Shown: positions 1 to 8,722 of the stretch, one piece after another
How positions within the stretch are numbered: position 1 is the stretch's first letter
How the letters are laid out: the number at the start of each line of letters is the position of its first letter
Source: Oscillatoria princeps RMCB-10
Lineage (GTDB): Bacteria > Cyanobacteriota > Cyanobacteriia > Cyanobacteriales > Oscillatoriaceae
Reading direction: 5' to 3'
NCBI GenBank assembly: GCA_019359235.1
Contig: JAHHHT010000010.1
Span: forward strand, 224,223 to 288,222
Length of the DNA stretch: 64,000 nucleotides
Position numbers and translations under genes: made by a program
The notes under the pieces: model-generated
The model's input: the letters and a program-made list of their open reading frames with translations, nothing else
Database searches by the model: none
Told to the model about the DNA's origin: nothing

Positions 1-1967
1 CGCGGAGCCAGCAACTGCAAGCCGGGTGTCAGGGCGGTGCTGTACTTCTCAATTAGATACTGTTTGCCGTCGTAGAAAGCCCCTACCGGCAGGTTCCGCA
101 AAGGCCCATCTGGCACAAACACCAGGGTTTTTATCCCACTCTCGGCTAGCTGGGATTCCACCGGCCTTACCAGCCAGTCATAGCCCGTTGCGTACAGTTT
201 TAAGCGCTCTTGTTTGGGAAAAGATAAACTTAAAGCTTGCCTTAACTGTCTGAGCGTGCTCTCCACTTGCTCCCGGGGCAAAACTGTTTTATAATTCTGC
301 AGCGGTTTTCCCGGAACTGACAGGATCACCTCTAGCCGGTCGGCTAAAATAATCGGATAGATGACGGCTGCGGTCGGGTCAATTTGGTCAATTTGCGCCG
401 GCTTGGCATCGAGACAGGCGTCCCGAAAAAAGTTGTCCAGCTCCGCCAGCTGCAGCCCTTCGATCACCTCGCGGGCTTGTTTGAGGTTTTTCTGGCCCGG
501 CTCCCCGAGCAGCAGCAAACTGACGAGCTGCCGGTACACCGGCTCGACACTTTCGCGGAAAGAAAACTGAACCTCAGCACCGACCGCTACCAAGTCGCTG
601 CGCAGCGTGCCGAAAGTTTGCACGGCTTCGGTGTAAGCGGCAATCGCTCCTCCAGTGTCGCCCTGCAGTTGCAAAATCTCGCCCATCTGCCCGTGCCAGC
701 GAGCGGCGATTTCTTGAGCTTCAATCCCGTTCGCCAGCAGCAGCGCTTTGCCGGTTAAGTCTTTGGCTTCTTTTAGCTGGCCGGAAAGTTTGTAGAGTTT
801 TCCCAACTCCCCTAAGGCGTAAGATTCGGCTCGCCGGTCGCCAATCTCTCTCGCCTGTCTGGCCGCTGTTCCCAATAATTGACCGATGTCTCTGGTTTCC
901 AGCACGCGCCCCCCATTTTGATCGCGCTTCATGGCGCTCTCCGCCAGATTCACCCGAGCGTAGACGGAGGTGCGGCTGGCGGGCGAGCTGGCCAGCGCCT
1001 CCTGAATTGGCTGCAGCAGCGCCCGCGCTTCTTCCCACTGCTGCTGTTGCGCGTGAGTGGCGAGCTGGCTGATTTGGGCTTCTATTCGCTCTGCCGGTGA
1101 CGCCACCGCCGCCGCTTGCCGGTAAAACTCTGCCGCCGCCTTCACGTCGCCTCTGGCGCGGGCGGTGTTGCCCAGACTGAAGAGCGCCGCACCGGCACCC
1201 GCAGCTGAGCCGAGTTGCCGGTATATCGCCAAACTTTGCTGTAAAATCTCCTCAGACTTGTGGAAGTCTCCCACCACCTGCAAGGCAACTCCCAAACTCC
1301 TCAGCCCTGTGGCTTTGATTGCCGAGTCGGGTTGAGAGAGCAGCTCTTGGCCGATCCGCTCCAGAGTCACCCGGGCTCGCCGGTAGTGCCCCAAGCTTTG
1401 CATGGCTTGAGCTTGGTTGATCCTCGCCCCCAGCACGCCAACTTCATCCCCAGCCCGCTGGTAAGCCGCCTCTGCAGCCTGCCAAGTTTCCAAGGCGGCT
1501 TCCGTTTCCCCCGCCGCCAGCTGCACACTTCCCTCTGTGTTGAGCATTTGAGCCCGCACAATCGCAGCTCCCGGCTCGCCAGGAGCCTGTTCCAGCAGTG
1601 TTTTGCTCTCTCGGATGGCGGCGCGAGCTCGCGGGAGATCGCCGAGCTGCAAGTGAGCGAAGGACAGGTAGCTCAGACTCACCGCTTCACTGAGGGCGTC
1701 CCCACTCTGGCGATACTGGCTCCTGGCTTGCTCCCAGAGTGCCGCCGCCTGAGTGAACCGGCCCGCCTCGGCTTCTGTTTTGCCTTTGTCTAGCAGGTTT
1801 CGGGCGTTGAGGCTGCTGTTTGCTGTCCGGGCGTCTGAGAGATGCCGCTCTTGTTTCTGGTTGCGCAGGGAATCGTCACCCCGCGCCAACCCTGGAAGAG
1901 CGGCGATGGCCAGCACCGCACTCAGCAACCCCAACCCAACCTGCCGTATCAGCGCTTTATAGGGCAT
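1..1967 (-). CDS. Secreted TPR-CHAT domain protein (3' end outside window)
   Basis: The frame is open from an ATG at 1967 to the window edge, giving about 655 visible residues. AGGAG lies 8 nt before the ATG. Residues 1-30 form a signal peptide (basic start, hydrophobic core, ALPGLARG). The next ~450 residues are alanine- and leucine-rich helical pairs typical of tetratricopeptide repeats. From about residue 540 the sequence reads as the start of a CHAT (caspase-like) domain, with the pattern LVFVPDGPLRNLPVGAFYDG. The CHAT catalytic His and Cys would lie beyond base 1, so activity cannot be judged. In cyanobacteria such proteins are often encoded near haemagglutinin-type exoproteins, and two of those lie at 10-15.7 kb. 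The substrate is unknown. Confidence 0.85.
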   Translation of the reverse strand, partial: MPYKALIRQVGLGLLSAVLAIAALPGLARGDDSLRNQKQERHLSDARTANSSLNARNLLDKGKTEAEAGRFTQAAALWEQARSQYRQSGDALSEAVSLSYLSFAHLQLGDLPRARAAIRESKTLLEQAPGEPGAAIVRAQMLNTEGSVQLAAGETEAALETWQAAEAAYQRAGDEVGVLGARINQAQAMQSLGHYRRARVTLERIGQELLSQPDSAIKATGLRSLGVALQVVGDFHKSEEILQQSLAIYRQLGSAAGAGAALFSLGNTARARGDVKAAAEFYRQAAAVASPAERIEAQISQLATHAQQQQWEEARALLQPIQEALASSPASRTSVYARVNLAESAMKRDQNGGRVLETRDIGQLLGTAARQAREIGDRRAESYALGELGKLYKLSGQLKEAKDLTGKALLLANGIEAQEIAARWHGQMGEILQLQGDTGGAIAAYTEAVQTFGTLRSDLVAVGAEVQFSFRESVEPVYRQLVSLLLLGEPGQKNLKQAREVIEGLQLAELDNFFRDACLDAKPAQIDQIDPTAAVIYPIILADRLEVILSVPGKPLQNYKTVLPREQVESTLRQLRQALSLSFPKQERLKLYATGYDWLVRPVESQLAESGIKTLVFVPDGPLRNLPVGAFYDGKQYLIEKYSTALTPGLQLLAP

Positions 1968-2610
1968 TTTGCTCGCTCCTGTGTTCGTTAAAGGCTGCCA
2001 GCTTAATGCAGGACTTGTTGTCAGCTGTTGCTCCCCCAATCTGCTTGTCCCTTGAAAGGAGGCAGAGCCTCCAAAGGGGCGTTCCCAGGCTCTGCCTGGG
2101 AACGAGGGGAAACGAGGGGAAACGAGGGGAACGAGGGCACAGGTTTGTAGGGGCAGGCCCCCGTGCCTGCCCCTGTGCTGGGCAAACGGGCAAGAGAAAA
2201 GCGCGTACAGTTTCATCCCCTGATTGTGCAACGACCTCCCCGCTTGCGGGCAGGGGTTGGGTGTGGGGTTCTTCCTTGTTCCTTGTTCTTTTTTCCTTCC
2301 CCAGAGGAATGGATTTGTCCCACCTTAAACTGGTAGCCTCGGTCGTGTTACCCACTGACTCGCCGCGGCTTCCCCAATGCAGACCAATTATGCTATTGTA
2401 AAGGAGGCCGAGTGTCCGCTCCAGCTTGACTCGCATTTTACTTTACAATCTGTAGCAGCTTTCCCGCTCGCGCAACCCCGAACTCAAATTCCGCACAATA
2501 AGCACACAAGCCGGTCGGGCAGTTTTCCAACCGCCCGCCAGTCACTGGGTTCACAACTCTTTTTTGAGTATACCCCAGTTTTTTGGTTTTTCTTTATTAT
2601 TCATATTTAT
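1968..2610. other. Repeat-filled intergenic region
   Basis: No credible gene is seen. It holds the palindrome gttcccaggctctgcctggg near 2087-2107, followed by short tandem copies of acgaggggaa (2100-2135), a cctgcccct/aggggcagg inverted pair near 2150-2175, and a ccccgcttgcggg hairpin near 2240-2252. All are interspersed motifs that recur elsewhere in the window. The short open frames here have no ribosome-binding site or family resemblance. Confidence 0.6.
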
Positions 2611-2676
2611 TTAGAAAAGGCTGAACAAACACTTCGGGCTGTCCCAGAGCAGCTTTCGCACGGTGGGCTCGGGGAG
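2611..2676 (-). pseudogene. 3'-terminal stump of a second amidohydrolase gene
   Basis: Read on the minus strand, the last ~20 codons (EPTVRKLLWDSPKCLFSLF, then stop) match the C-terminus of the complete amidohydrolase at 3973-5064 (STVRKLLWDNPKRFFNLC, then stop). Upstream homology stops abruptly at about 2676 and is replaced by the duplicated block 2677-2969. This is the leftover of a second, deleted copy of the gene. Confidence 0.75.
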
Positions 2677-2969
2677 CCTGCCTCCTGAAGCGCGATTGTT
2701 TCCCAGTGTGGGGATGCGACATGTCGCGTCTGTGCTGGGTGGGATATAGCAGCAGTCATATTGGTTAGGACGTAGGACAGGCGTCTCGCCTGTCAAGCGA
2801 GCCCTTGAGGGCAGGCGAGACGCCTGCCCTACGCCTGTGCTTCGTATCGAGCGTGTCCTAAACTGACTGTGCACTGCTATAGTACAGGAGTTGGGGGAAG
2901 TATTGAGGGAAAGTAAACTTTCAACGCTTCCCCCGAGCGCGCCGGCTGTCTCGCAACTCTGCTTGCGGG
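2677..2969. repeat. Duplicated block, copy 1 (interrupted by a miniature element)
   Basis: Bases 2677-2746 plus 2882-2969 together match 3747-3903, close to identical in the left half and diverged in the right. The left half contains a palindrome (2702-2739) with cccag/ctggg at its ends and gcgacatgtcgc at its centre. Copy 1 carries the 133-bp element 2747-2879; copy 2 has the uninterrupted site. Confidence 0.85.
2747..2879. mobile_element. TA-flanked miniature inverted-repeat element (133 bp)
   Basis: The element starts TAGCAGCAGTCATATTGG and its other end, reverse-complemented, starts TAGCAGTGCACAGTCAGTTT. It is flanked by TA on both sides (2745-2746 and 2880-2881). The empty site at 3815-3816 has a single TA, so insertion with a TA duplication is directly visible. 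The interior is a long hairpin (gtaggacaggcgtctcgcct...). It encodes no protein. TA duplication fits mobilisation by an IS630/Tc1-type transposase, which is not present in the window. Confidence 0.85.
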
Positions 2970-2996
2970 AAGCTGTTTTCGGAGGGAAACGGTTTA

Positions 2997-3090
2997 TAGC
3001 CTTTCTCATATTGGTGAGGTACTGAGAAACCCGGTTTCTTTAAGAAACCGGGTTTCTGGGCAAACACGTTCATCCAACGGAGAGCCGCTA
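2997..3090. mobile_element. TA-flanked miniature element carrying an AAACCCGGTTTC hairpin
   Basis: The ends are TAGCCTTTCTCA and, reverse-complemented, TAGCGGCTCTCCG, with TA at 2995-2996 and 3091-3092. The interior holds agaaacccggtttctt / aagaaaccgggtttct. It is 94 bp long and has the same design as 55754-55846. Confidence 0.75.
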
Positions 3091-3144
3091 TATGTGGATT
3101 TTTCCGGTCGCTGGCAGCGGGCCGGGACTGACAGATGCTAACTA

Positions 3145-3281
3145 TAGCGGTTTTCACTTGCGTGGAGTACAGTGAGATCCCCCCAAACCCCCCTTAAAAA
3201 GGGGGGCTTTAGTTCCCCCCCTTTTTAAGGGGGGCTAGGGGGGGATCTAATATCTGCACCTCACTCAGTTACAATCTGCTA
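3145..3281. mobile_element. TA-flanked miniature element carrying a GATCCCCCC palindrome
   Basis: The left end is TAGCGGTTTTCACTT and the right end, reverse-complemented, is TAGCAGATTGTAACTG. TA flanks it at 3143-3144 and 3282-3283. The interior is the gatcccccc...aaaaggggggcttt palindrome that recurs at 12.6, 12.9 and 18.3 kb. It has the same ends as neighbouring elements but a different core. Confidence 0.7.
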
Positions 3282-3310
3282 TAACAGGTGGGGACTTCTT
3301 TAATGTCGGC

Positions 3311-3339
3311 TTGACATGCTGCCGGTGCTGTGTTATTAG
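3311..3339 (+). promoter_or_regulatory. Sigma70-like promoter of the RiPP precursor gene
   Basis: A perfect TTGACA -35 box (3311-3316) is followed after 17 bp by TATTAG (3334-3339) as a -10-like box, leaving a leader of about 65 nt before the GTG at 3410. It is inferred from sequence only. Confidence 0.5.
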
Positions 3340-3409
3340 TATTTCAAACTGGCCGGTGACGGACAGAAGAATTACATAAGACCCAGACAGCAACGAGGAG
3401 AGACAAACA

Positions 3410-3742
3410 GTGGTACTGCAACGACAATGGCGACAGATAGGCAACCAAGTGTCCAAGCTTATAGCCCGGGCTTGGCTGGACGAAAACTTCAAGGCACAAT
3501 TCATCGCCAATCCCCGACGGATTCTGGAAGAAGCTGGGATTGATGTTCCCGAGGGAGTAGACGTCAGGATCGATCAGTTCTCTCAGCGCTGGAGTATTCA
3601 GCAATCAGAAGATATGTTGCGTGTGGTTTGGACAATCCCGCTGCCACCCAGGCCAGCCGACGTCACAGACGAACAGGTCACGGGGTGGGTACAGGATGGG
3701 CCAGATCCAGGGCGCTTAGGCACTCCAACCGTGTGTTGCTAG
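3410..3742 (+). CDS. NHLP-type RiPP precursor peptide (putative TOMM substrate)
   Basis: This 110-residue protein has a GTG start behind GAGGAG (3394-3399). Residues 17-54 (LIARAWLDENFKAQF..., PRRILEEAGIDVPEGVDVRI) match the nitrile hydratase alpha-subunit-like leader peptide (NHLP) pattern. The segment VVWTIPLPPRPADVTDEQV is the usual end of such leaders. A short Gly/Pro/Thr-rich tail follows and ends GTPTVCC-stop; Thr and Cys are residues an azoline-forming enzyme can cyclise. A matching FC-YcaO gene lies 1.5 kb away. Convergent with the amidohydrolase; a long palindrome (3772-3809) sits 30 bp after the stop. The exact core boundary is not visible. It could alternatively be a degenerate nitrile hydratase remnant, but the length and context argue against that. 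Confidence 0.8.
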   Translation: MVLQRQWRQIGNQVSKLIARAWLDENFKAQFIANPRRILEEAGIDVPEGVDVRIDQFSQRWSIQQSEDMLRVVWTIPLPPRPADVTDEQVTGWVQDGPDPGRLGTPTVCC

Positions 3743-3746
3743 CATT

Positions 3747-3903
3747 CCTGCCTCCTGAAGCGCGATTGTTTCCCAGTGTGGGGATGCGACATGTCGCGTC
3801 TGTGCTGGGTGGGATAGTACAGGAGTTGGGGGAAGCATTGAGGGAAAGTCAGCCCTCAATGCGCACCCCGATCGCACCGGCTGTCTGGCAACTCTGCTTG
3901 CGG
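3747..3903. repeat. Duplicated block, copy 2 (uninterrupted)
   Basis: Matches 2677-2746 joined to 2882-2969. It includes the palindrome 3772-3809, which may also serve as a stem-loop between the converging precursor and amidohydrolase genes. The single TA at 3815-3816 is the empty target site of the element found in copy 1. Confidence 0.85.
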
Positions 3904-3972
3904 AACGCCGGTGCGGTTGCCAAAGCTCCCTACCGAGTCAGGGGCGATAGCGCTCCTAAAATTTAGGCGTAT

Positions 3973-5064
3973 TTAGCAAAGGTTGAAGAAGCGCTTCGGG
4001 TTGTCCCAGAGGAGTTTTCGCACGGTTGACTCGCCGAGCAGGTCTGCTAGCGCTACCGCCCGCTCCACGATGTCGGGCTGGCTGTCCATGTGGGGGTAGT
4101 CGGAACCGAAAAGCAGGTTGTCTGTGCCGGTGTGGCGGATAACTTCCTCCAGGTAAGGTTCGTTGGGATCGACGCTGATGAAGCACTGCCTTTGGAAATA
4201 CTCAGAAGGCTTCATCTTGACGTTATCTCGCACCTCCCACGCCAGATCCTCCCACTCTCTGTCCAGCCGCCACAGCCAGTAGGGCAGCCATCCGCAGCCG
4301 GCTTCAAAAAAACCCACCCGCAGTCCGGGATGGCGCTCCAGCACGCCCCCTTCTATCAGCGCTAGCAGCCCCATCATCTGCTCTATCGGATGGGAGCAGG
4401 CGTGCAGGGCGAAACGGGTGTCAAACCGGTCGGCACCGGCAGCCGGCAGCCGGCAGTGACTCCCCTCGTGAATGCAGACTGCCACCCCCATGCGATCGCA
4501 CTCGCTCCAAAACGGCTCGTAAGCCGGATCGCTCAGCGAGCGCCCCTTCACCAGATTCGGTCGCAAAAATACCGCCTTCCAGCCAAATTCCGCCAGCCGG
4601 TGCAATTCCGGCACCATCTCTTCCGGCGCGTGCTGGTTAATCGCCCCTATCCCCCAGAGCCTTTGCGGATCGTAGCTGCAAAAGTCGCGCAGCCAGCTGT
4701 TGTATGCGCGTGTCAGCGCACCGGCAAGTTTTGCCTCCATCGTATCCACCGCCAGCATCCAAAGGCCCACCGTCGGGTAGAGAAAGGCCATGTCGGCACC
4801 CATCTTCTGCATCGTTTTTACATAAGACTCAGGATCGAACCCCCTGACAACTGCCATGCCATTATTGCGAATCACCTGCCGCGCCCCTTCAGTTTGAACC
4901 GCTTTAGATAGCTTGTTCCAAATTGGCTCGCCCTCGACTTTGATGCCGGTTTCGTCACAGTACGGGGCCCGACTCTTGAAGGCCGGCTCGATATATTTCT
5001 CCCACATCTCGAAGGGCTCAATTACATGGCAGTCTGCATCCAGAATGCTAAATCCTTTAAACAT
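3973..5064 (-). CDS. Amidohydrolase-2 (ACMSD-like) metal-dependent hydrolase
   Basis: A 363-residue TIM-barrel hydrolase of the Amidohydro_2 group. Visible metal-site signatures are DADCHVIEP near the N-terminus, CIHEGSH in the middle, HACSHPIEQ, and FGSDYPHMDS near residue 320, which carries the conserved Asp. Members cleave or decarboxylate small carboxylated compounds; the substrate here is unknown. It lies 209 bp downstream of the YcaO gene on the same strand, so co-transcription is possible, and it converges on the RiPP precursor. A remnant of a second copy sits at 2611-2676, so the gene was once duplicated. Amidohydrolases act as tailoring enzymes in some RiPP pathways (bottromycin is the known case), which makes a maturation role plausible but unproven. 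Confidence 0.8.
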   Translation of the reverse strand: MFKGFSILDADCHVIEPFEMWEKYIEPAFKSRAPYCDETGIKVEGEPIWNKLSKAVQTEGARQVIRNNGMAVVRGFDPESYVKTMQKMGADMAFLYPTVGLWMLAVDTMEAKLAGALTRAYNSWLRDFCSYDPQRLWGIGAINQHAPEEMVPELHRLAEFGWKAVFLRPNLVKGRSLSDPAYEPFWSECDRMGVAVCIHEGSHCRLPAAGADRFDTRFALHACSHPIEQMMGLLALIEGGVLERHPGLRVGFFEAGCGWLPYWLWRLDREWEDLAWEVRDNVKMKPSEYFQRQCFISVDPNEPYLEEVIRHTGTDNLLFGSDYPHMDSQPDIVERAVALADLLGESTVRKLLWDNPKRFFNLC

Positions 5065-5103
5065 CTTTTCTCCTTTGTTTGAACTTTATTCTCGTCCACA
5101 ACC

Positions 5104-5205
5104 TTCTCGGCGAATGGAATTCGCAGCTACACAAACGAAGTCCGCCTGCGCGGACTTAAAGAAGAACTAGACTCTTAAAACCCTTGCCTTGCGGGTTTTT
5201 TTCTC
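5104..5205. repeat. Interspersed 'tccgcctgcgcgga' repeat between two operon genes
   Basis: Contains agtccgcctgcgcggactt and, 25 bp on, aaaacccttgccttgcgggtttt, i.e. two hairpins. The same unit, in the opposite orientation, makes up the core of the elements at 9695-9870 and 27424-27598, and a short form lies at 33560-33610. Confidence 0.65.
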
Positions 5206-5273
5206 GTTTCCAGGCTCTGCCTGTAAACGAGGGAAAACGGTGCGTTACGCTTCGCGCTTCGCACCCTACTTGT

Positions 5274-7532
5274 TCAGAAAAACACGGGAATTGGATTGAG
5301 CTCACTCTCCCTCAAAGGTGCCGGCAGCCAGCCCAATTTCACCGGCACGTCATACAGACGCCCCGCAGCCAGCCGCCGCCAAAAATGCCGCATGCCCGGA
5401 ACAATCACCTTGACCACATTCAGTCCGATATCCGGGCGGGTTTGGTCTAATACTAGCATTTCCAGCCCCAGTTCGTCAAGCAGTTTGACGCAAGTTTCAA
5501 CGTCTTCTTTCAGGTCGTCTGTGGCTAAATATTCATAGTCGCCAAGCCGTTTTGCCGGGACATTTGCGCCGGGAATTAAATAAGGCTGATTCTCTACAGT
5601 TGCGGTTTCCCACCACTCGATTGCGAAATCTTCCCAAGCACTGTACCGCACGCTACCGTCTGGCGCAACCTCAGAAACAGCCGGGAGAATCTGATTCATT
5701 TCGGTTAGCGCCCGCAGCAGGGCGATTTTGGGGTCGAAATGGGCTCCGAAGCCGAAAATAATATCTTCCACCGGCTTGTCTGTTCTGCGAGAAATGGCAA
5801 CAAAAACCGGAATCTTCATATCTGCGGTCAAGTCGAGAACCCACAACTCGCGATTGAATGTTTTATAATAGTCTTTCAGGGCTTGACAGTAGGGGTCGCC
5901 AAAACTCTCTAAATCTACTGCCGGTCGCTTGACGCGATTGTACCACCACAGCGCTACGCTATCTCGCTCGACTAGCTCCATGAATCCTTGCACGATTGCT
6001 TCTTCTTTGGTATTGCCGGCAGCGCAGCCATTGGAGTCGGTGCCGCAAACTGTGTTAGGATAGTCTGGATAGGCGTAGTAGCAAAATGCTGTCGGCAAAT
6101 ACTTCCAAGTTTGGCCGGTTAAAGACCACACCGGCGTCCACTCGATTTCCCGCGTTTCGTCGAAGGGTTCAAAAACTTTATTGAAATCGCTGGTGCTGCT
6201 GGCGTTCCACTCGCGGCGGGTGCGGTACTGATCTTCGCTGAAATTCATGCAGGCGTTGGGGTGAATCGCCGCCTCTCCCATTTGCTGCAGGGTGCCTCTG
6301 TAGCGGGTTTCGTATCCCTGGTACAAGCCGGAATATCTTTCTAGGGCTTCGCAGAGGGCGCTAGCTTTGGCTTGTATTTCGGTTTTTCCTTTGCCGGCGC
6401 TGCAGTTGCGGATTCCTTTCTTTAGGAAGTATAAATCGTCGGCTGACATCCGGGAGAAATTGTGCCCGGAATAAAATAAATGCATCACCCCCTCTGATGG
6501 CTGTGATGCTTGTTTCATATATTTGACCGCACCGGCGATCGGGCTGATGTGGTGCTCGTATTTTTTCAGGGTTTCTTCGGGAGAATAGGAGCGGTGCCCT
6601 CCGTCAGCGGTAAAGGTTTTCTTGCGGGAGGTTAAAATAATTGGGGAGGGCTGCCGGTTCTGCCAGTATTCCGGATCGCCGCAAGCCTCACACTGCGGGC
6701 GTTTGACGGCGGTGTGGCTTTCGGTTTTCAGGGCGAGGGCGTCAAAAGTAATGACCTTGCCTTCTAGGGCGGGATTTCCTCGCTTCAGCACCCACTTTAG
6801 CAGTTCGCTGGCGGCTAAGTCCAGACCGATTTGAGCGGTTGGGTAAAAGGCGGGAGCGGGAGCAAATGCGGAGGATTCCGGGATGCCTTTTTTCTTCTGG
6901 ATGAACTGTTCGACGGGGCGGTTGCTGCGCAAGCGCTGCGCCAAACACTCCCAGCACGGGGTTTTTTCGGGATGAAATATTGGCCCTATCCAGATAGAGA
7001 TGCCGGCGGGTTTGACGAGCATCCACGGGCGCTGGAACTGCATGGCTTTTTGATTCCACTCGGCTAGCCCGTCTCGCAGATAGTCGTCGGTGAGCACGAC
7101 TTCGATGTCGCCGTCTTGGCAGACTTGAATGTTCAGCGATTCCAGTTTTTCCAGAAAGGGTTTGGCATCCACCGCGCCGAAGCTGCGGACTGATACTTTG
7201 GTGGATTGCAGCGCCTGAGCTGCCGGTTGCCGGGGGATGTTCAAAATATCGGCAATGGCCGCGATTTCTGGCGGCAATTCGCCACTGTCCTCGACGATGT
7301 AGCCTTTGCGCTCCATCTGCATCAGCGCGTAGTACGCCTCGGCGGCGGAGATTTCTGGCTGCAAGCGATCGACGATTTCGTCTGCGGTGCGGCACCCGTC
7401 AATTAAGGGGGCGATCCGCTCGTAAGTGCGACCTTTCAGGACGTATGAATCTGACTCGGAGAGGAGAAACACTCCTACGGAATCGACTATTTCCACGCGG
7501 TAACAGGTTTTAAATTTGGGTTGGTGAAGCAT
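5274..7532 (-). CDS. FC-YcaO fused TOMM cyclodehydratase
   Basis: At 752 residues, this is the length of a fused C-plus-D azoline-forming cyclodehydratase. Residues 1-90 form a small leader-binding (RRE/winged-helix-like) region. Residues ~110-330 form an E1-like domain with a Cys zinc tetrad (C193/C196 in CWEC, C281/C284 in CEAC). Residues ~340-752 form the ATP-dependent YcaO domain, with the nucleotide-site segments ALCEALERYSG and GFMELVERDSVALWW. The C-terminus NPIPVFF is the proline-rich tail typical of active YcaO cyclodehydratases. The enzyme would convert Cys/Thr/Ser of the NHLP precursor to azolines. No flavin dehydrogenase (SagB-like) or transporter is seen between here and base 1. 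The start is ATG with no clear Shine-Dalgarno. Confidence 0.88.
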   Translation of the reverse strand: MLHQPKFKTCYRVEIVDSVGVFLLSESDSYVLKGRTYERIAPLIDGCRTADEIVDRLQPEISAAEAYYALMQMERKGYIVEDSGELPPEIAAIADILNIPRQPAAQALQSTKVSVRSFGAVDAKPFLEKLESLNIQVCQDGDIEVVLTDDYLRDGLAEWNQKAMQFQRPWMLVKPAGISIWIGPIFHPEKTPCWECLAQRLRSNRPVEQFIQKKKGIPESSAFAPAPAFYPTAQIGLDLAASELLKWVLKRGNPALEGKVITFDALALKTESHTAVKRPQCEACGDPEYWQNRQPSPIILTSRKKTFTADGGHRSYSPEETLKKYEHHISPIAGAVKYMKQASQPSEGVMHLFYSGHNFSRMSADDLYFLKKGIRNCSAGKGKTEIQAKASALCEALERYSGLYQGYETRYRGTLQQMGEAAIHPNACMNFSEDQYRTRREWNASSTSDFNKVFEPFDETREIEWTPVWSLTGQTWKYLPTAFCYYAYPDYPNTVCGTDSNGCAAGNTKEEAIVQGFMELVERDSVALWWYNRVKRPAVDLESFGDPYCQALKDYYKTFNRELWVLDLTADMKIPVFVAISRRTDKPVEDIIFGFGAHFDPKIALLRALTEMNQILPAVSEVAPDGSVRYSAWEDFAIEWWETATVENQPYLIPGANVPAKRLGDYEYLATDDLKEDVETCVKLLDELGLEMLVLDQTRPDIGLNVVKVIVPGMRHFWRRLAAGRLYDVPVKLGWLPAPLRESELNPIPVFF

Positions 7533-8722
7533 TGTTGTGCGAAGCAGTTTGATAAGTTGTCAGATTCTTGAAGTTGCAGTGGTGCGAGTGCGGAACCCAC
7601 TCGGCCAAAAACTGGCGCTGCAAAGTACAAGGAGGATTGAAAGTTTTTCCGCGAGAGCAAAACTCCCTCTCTCACTCCCTCTTACTCCCCCTCTTACTCC
7701 CCCTCTTACTCCCCCTCCCCGCTAGCGGGGAGGGGGTTGGGGGGTGGGGTTCATCCCGCATGCGGCGCAAAAAAACTTGTTGCTGTTGCGGTTGGGTTTT
7801 GTTGCCTCAACCCAACCCGCACCGGAACTGATAGGAAGCGGCTTGCCGGTGGGCATAATCTCCTTAGAGTCAGTACAAGTTTTTTTTGGGACGTAAGGAG
7901 TGAGAGGGGATGAATCCGCACGGATTCGTCCGGGGGCTTTGCAGTCTTGTGAGGGGGTGTACTCGCAATACACCTTCTCTCCCCTTCCCTTCTCTTGCCT
8001 TGTGTTTTTGCAGGACTCCCATCACTGATATTGTGTAGTTTTGTAACAATTCAGTGAGTAATCACTTACAGGTTTCACGATATCACAAGCAACAGGGGCG
8101 TCAAGCCCTCAAAGTCATATTTTATAATTTATTCAGAATTGCCCTGTTCCGGGTTCCGCAGGCCAGGGGGGCGGGGGAGCGGGACAGGCGGAAGGACCCG
8201 GCACCCCAACCCCTCTACCCCCCGCCCCTCATCCCCAGAGGGGCCCCAAGCTCCCCAGAGGGGGCCCCGAGCCCCCTTATCCCCAGAGGGGGCCCCACCC
8301 TCCCCGCTGGCGGGGAGGGGGAATTTGAAGGTGTCCTCTTTAGGCCGTTTCTCATCTCAGTGCGGTACATTTTTCGCGCTCCCCCCTCCACCGGGACTCC
8401 CTGACGCGCCACTGGCGTTGATATGTAGGGGCGGGTTTACTTACATCCTGCACTTCGCACAGATATCTTGGGTGAACCCGCCCCTACAGTAAACTGTTTT
8501 GTGTTGGACACATCCATTTTTCAACCCGCTCTGCAGTTCATCAAACTGAGATCCGCTATAAACCGCAGGAAAGGATTGGGGGGGTGAGGTTCCCTTGCGG
8601 CCAAAAGTTTGAATCATCCTTCAAGGAAGCCAGAGCGCTTATTTCGCCTGAGTTGCAGGCTGGCAGAATTTACGCTGCCGTGCTAGACTCAACTTAACCA
8701 CTTTGGAACGGAGGGAAGAGGA
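7533..8722. other. Repeat-rich intergenic region
   Basis: No gene is supported in these 1.2 kb. They contain tandem ccctcttactcc units (7670-7715), a ccccgctagcgggg hairpin (7717-7730), a gatgaatccgcacggattcgtc hairpin region near 7912-7935, ccccagagggg units (8230-8300), and from ~8341 to 8558 a degenerate TA-type element whose contents recur at 48.28-48.52 kb. Open frames here are by-products of the repeats. Confidence 0.6.
8341..8558. repeat. Large interspersed repeat, copy 1
   Basis: Shares cgccactggcgtt, aggggcgggttta, gagatatcttgggtgaaccc and atccatttttca in the same order with 48281-48520. The right end reads gatccgctaTA, matching the TAGCGGATC terminal repeat of the TA-flanked elements; the left end is degenerate. 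Confidence 0.65.

Noticed and set aside
1957..2436. 159-codon minus-strand frame upstream of the CHAT gene
   Set aside because: It overlaps the CHAT start and is made of interspersed repeats (gaacgaggggaaacgaggg-type).
3628..3966. Alternative 112-aa frame overlapping the RiPP precursor
   Set aside because: Out of frame with the NHLP match, no SD, and it runs through the duplicated intergenic block.
4390..4911. Long plus-strand frame opposite the amidohydrolase
   Set aside because: Antisense shadow of a clear Amidohydro_2 gene.
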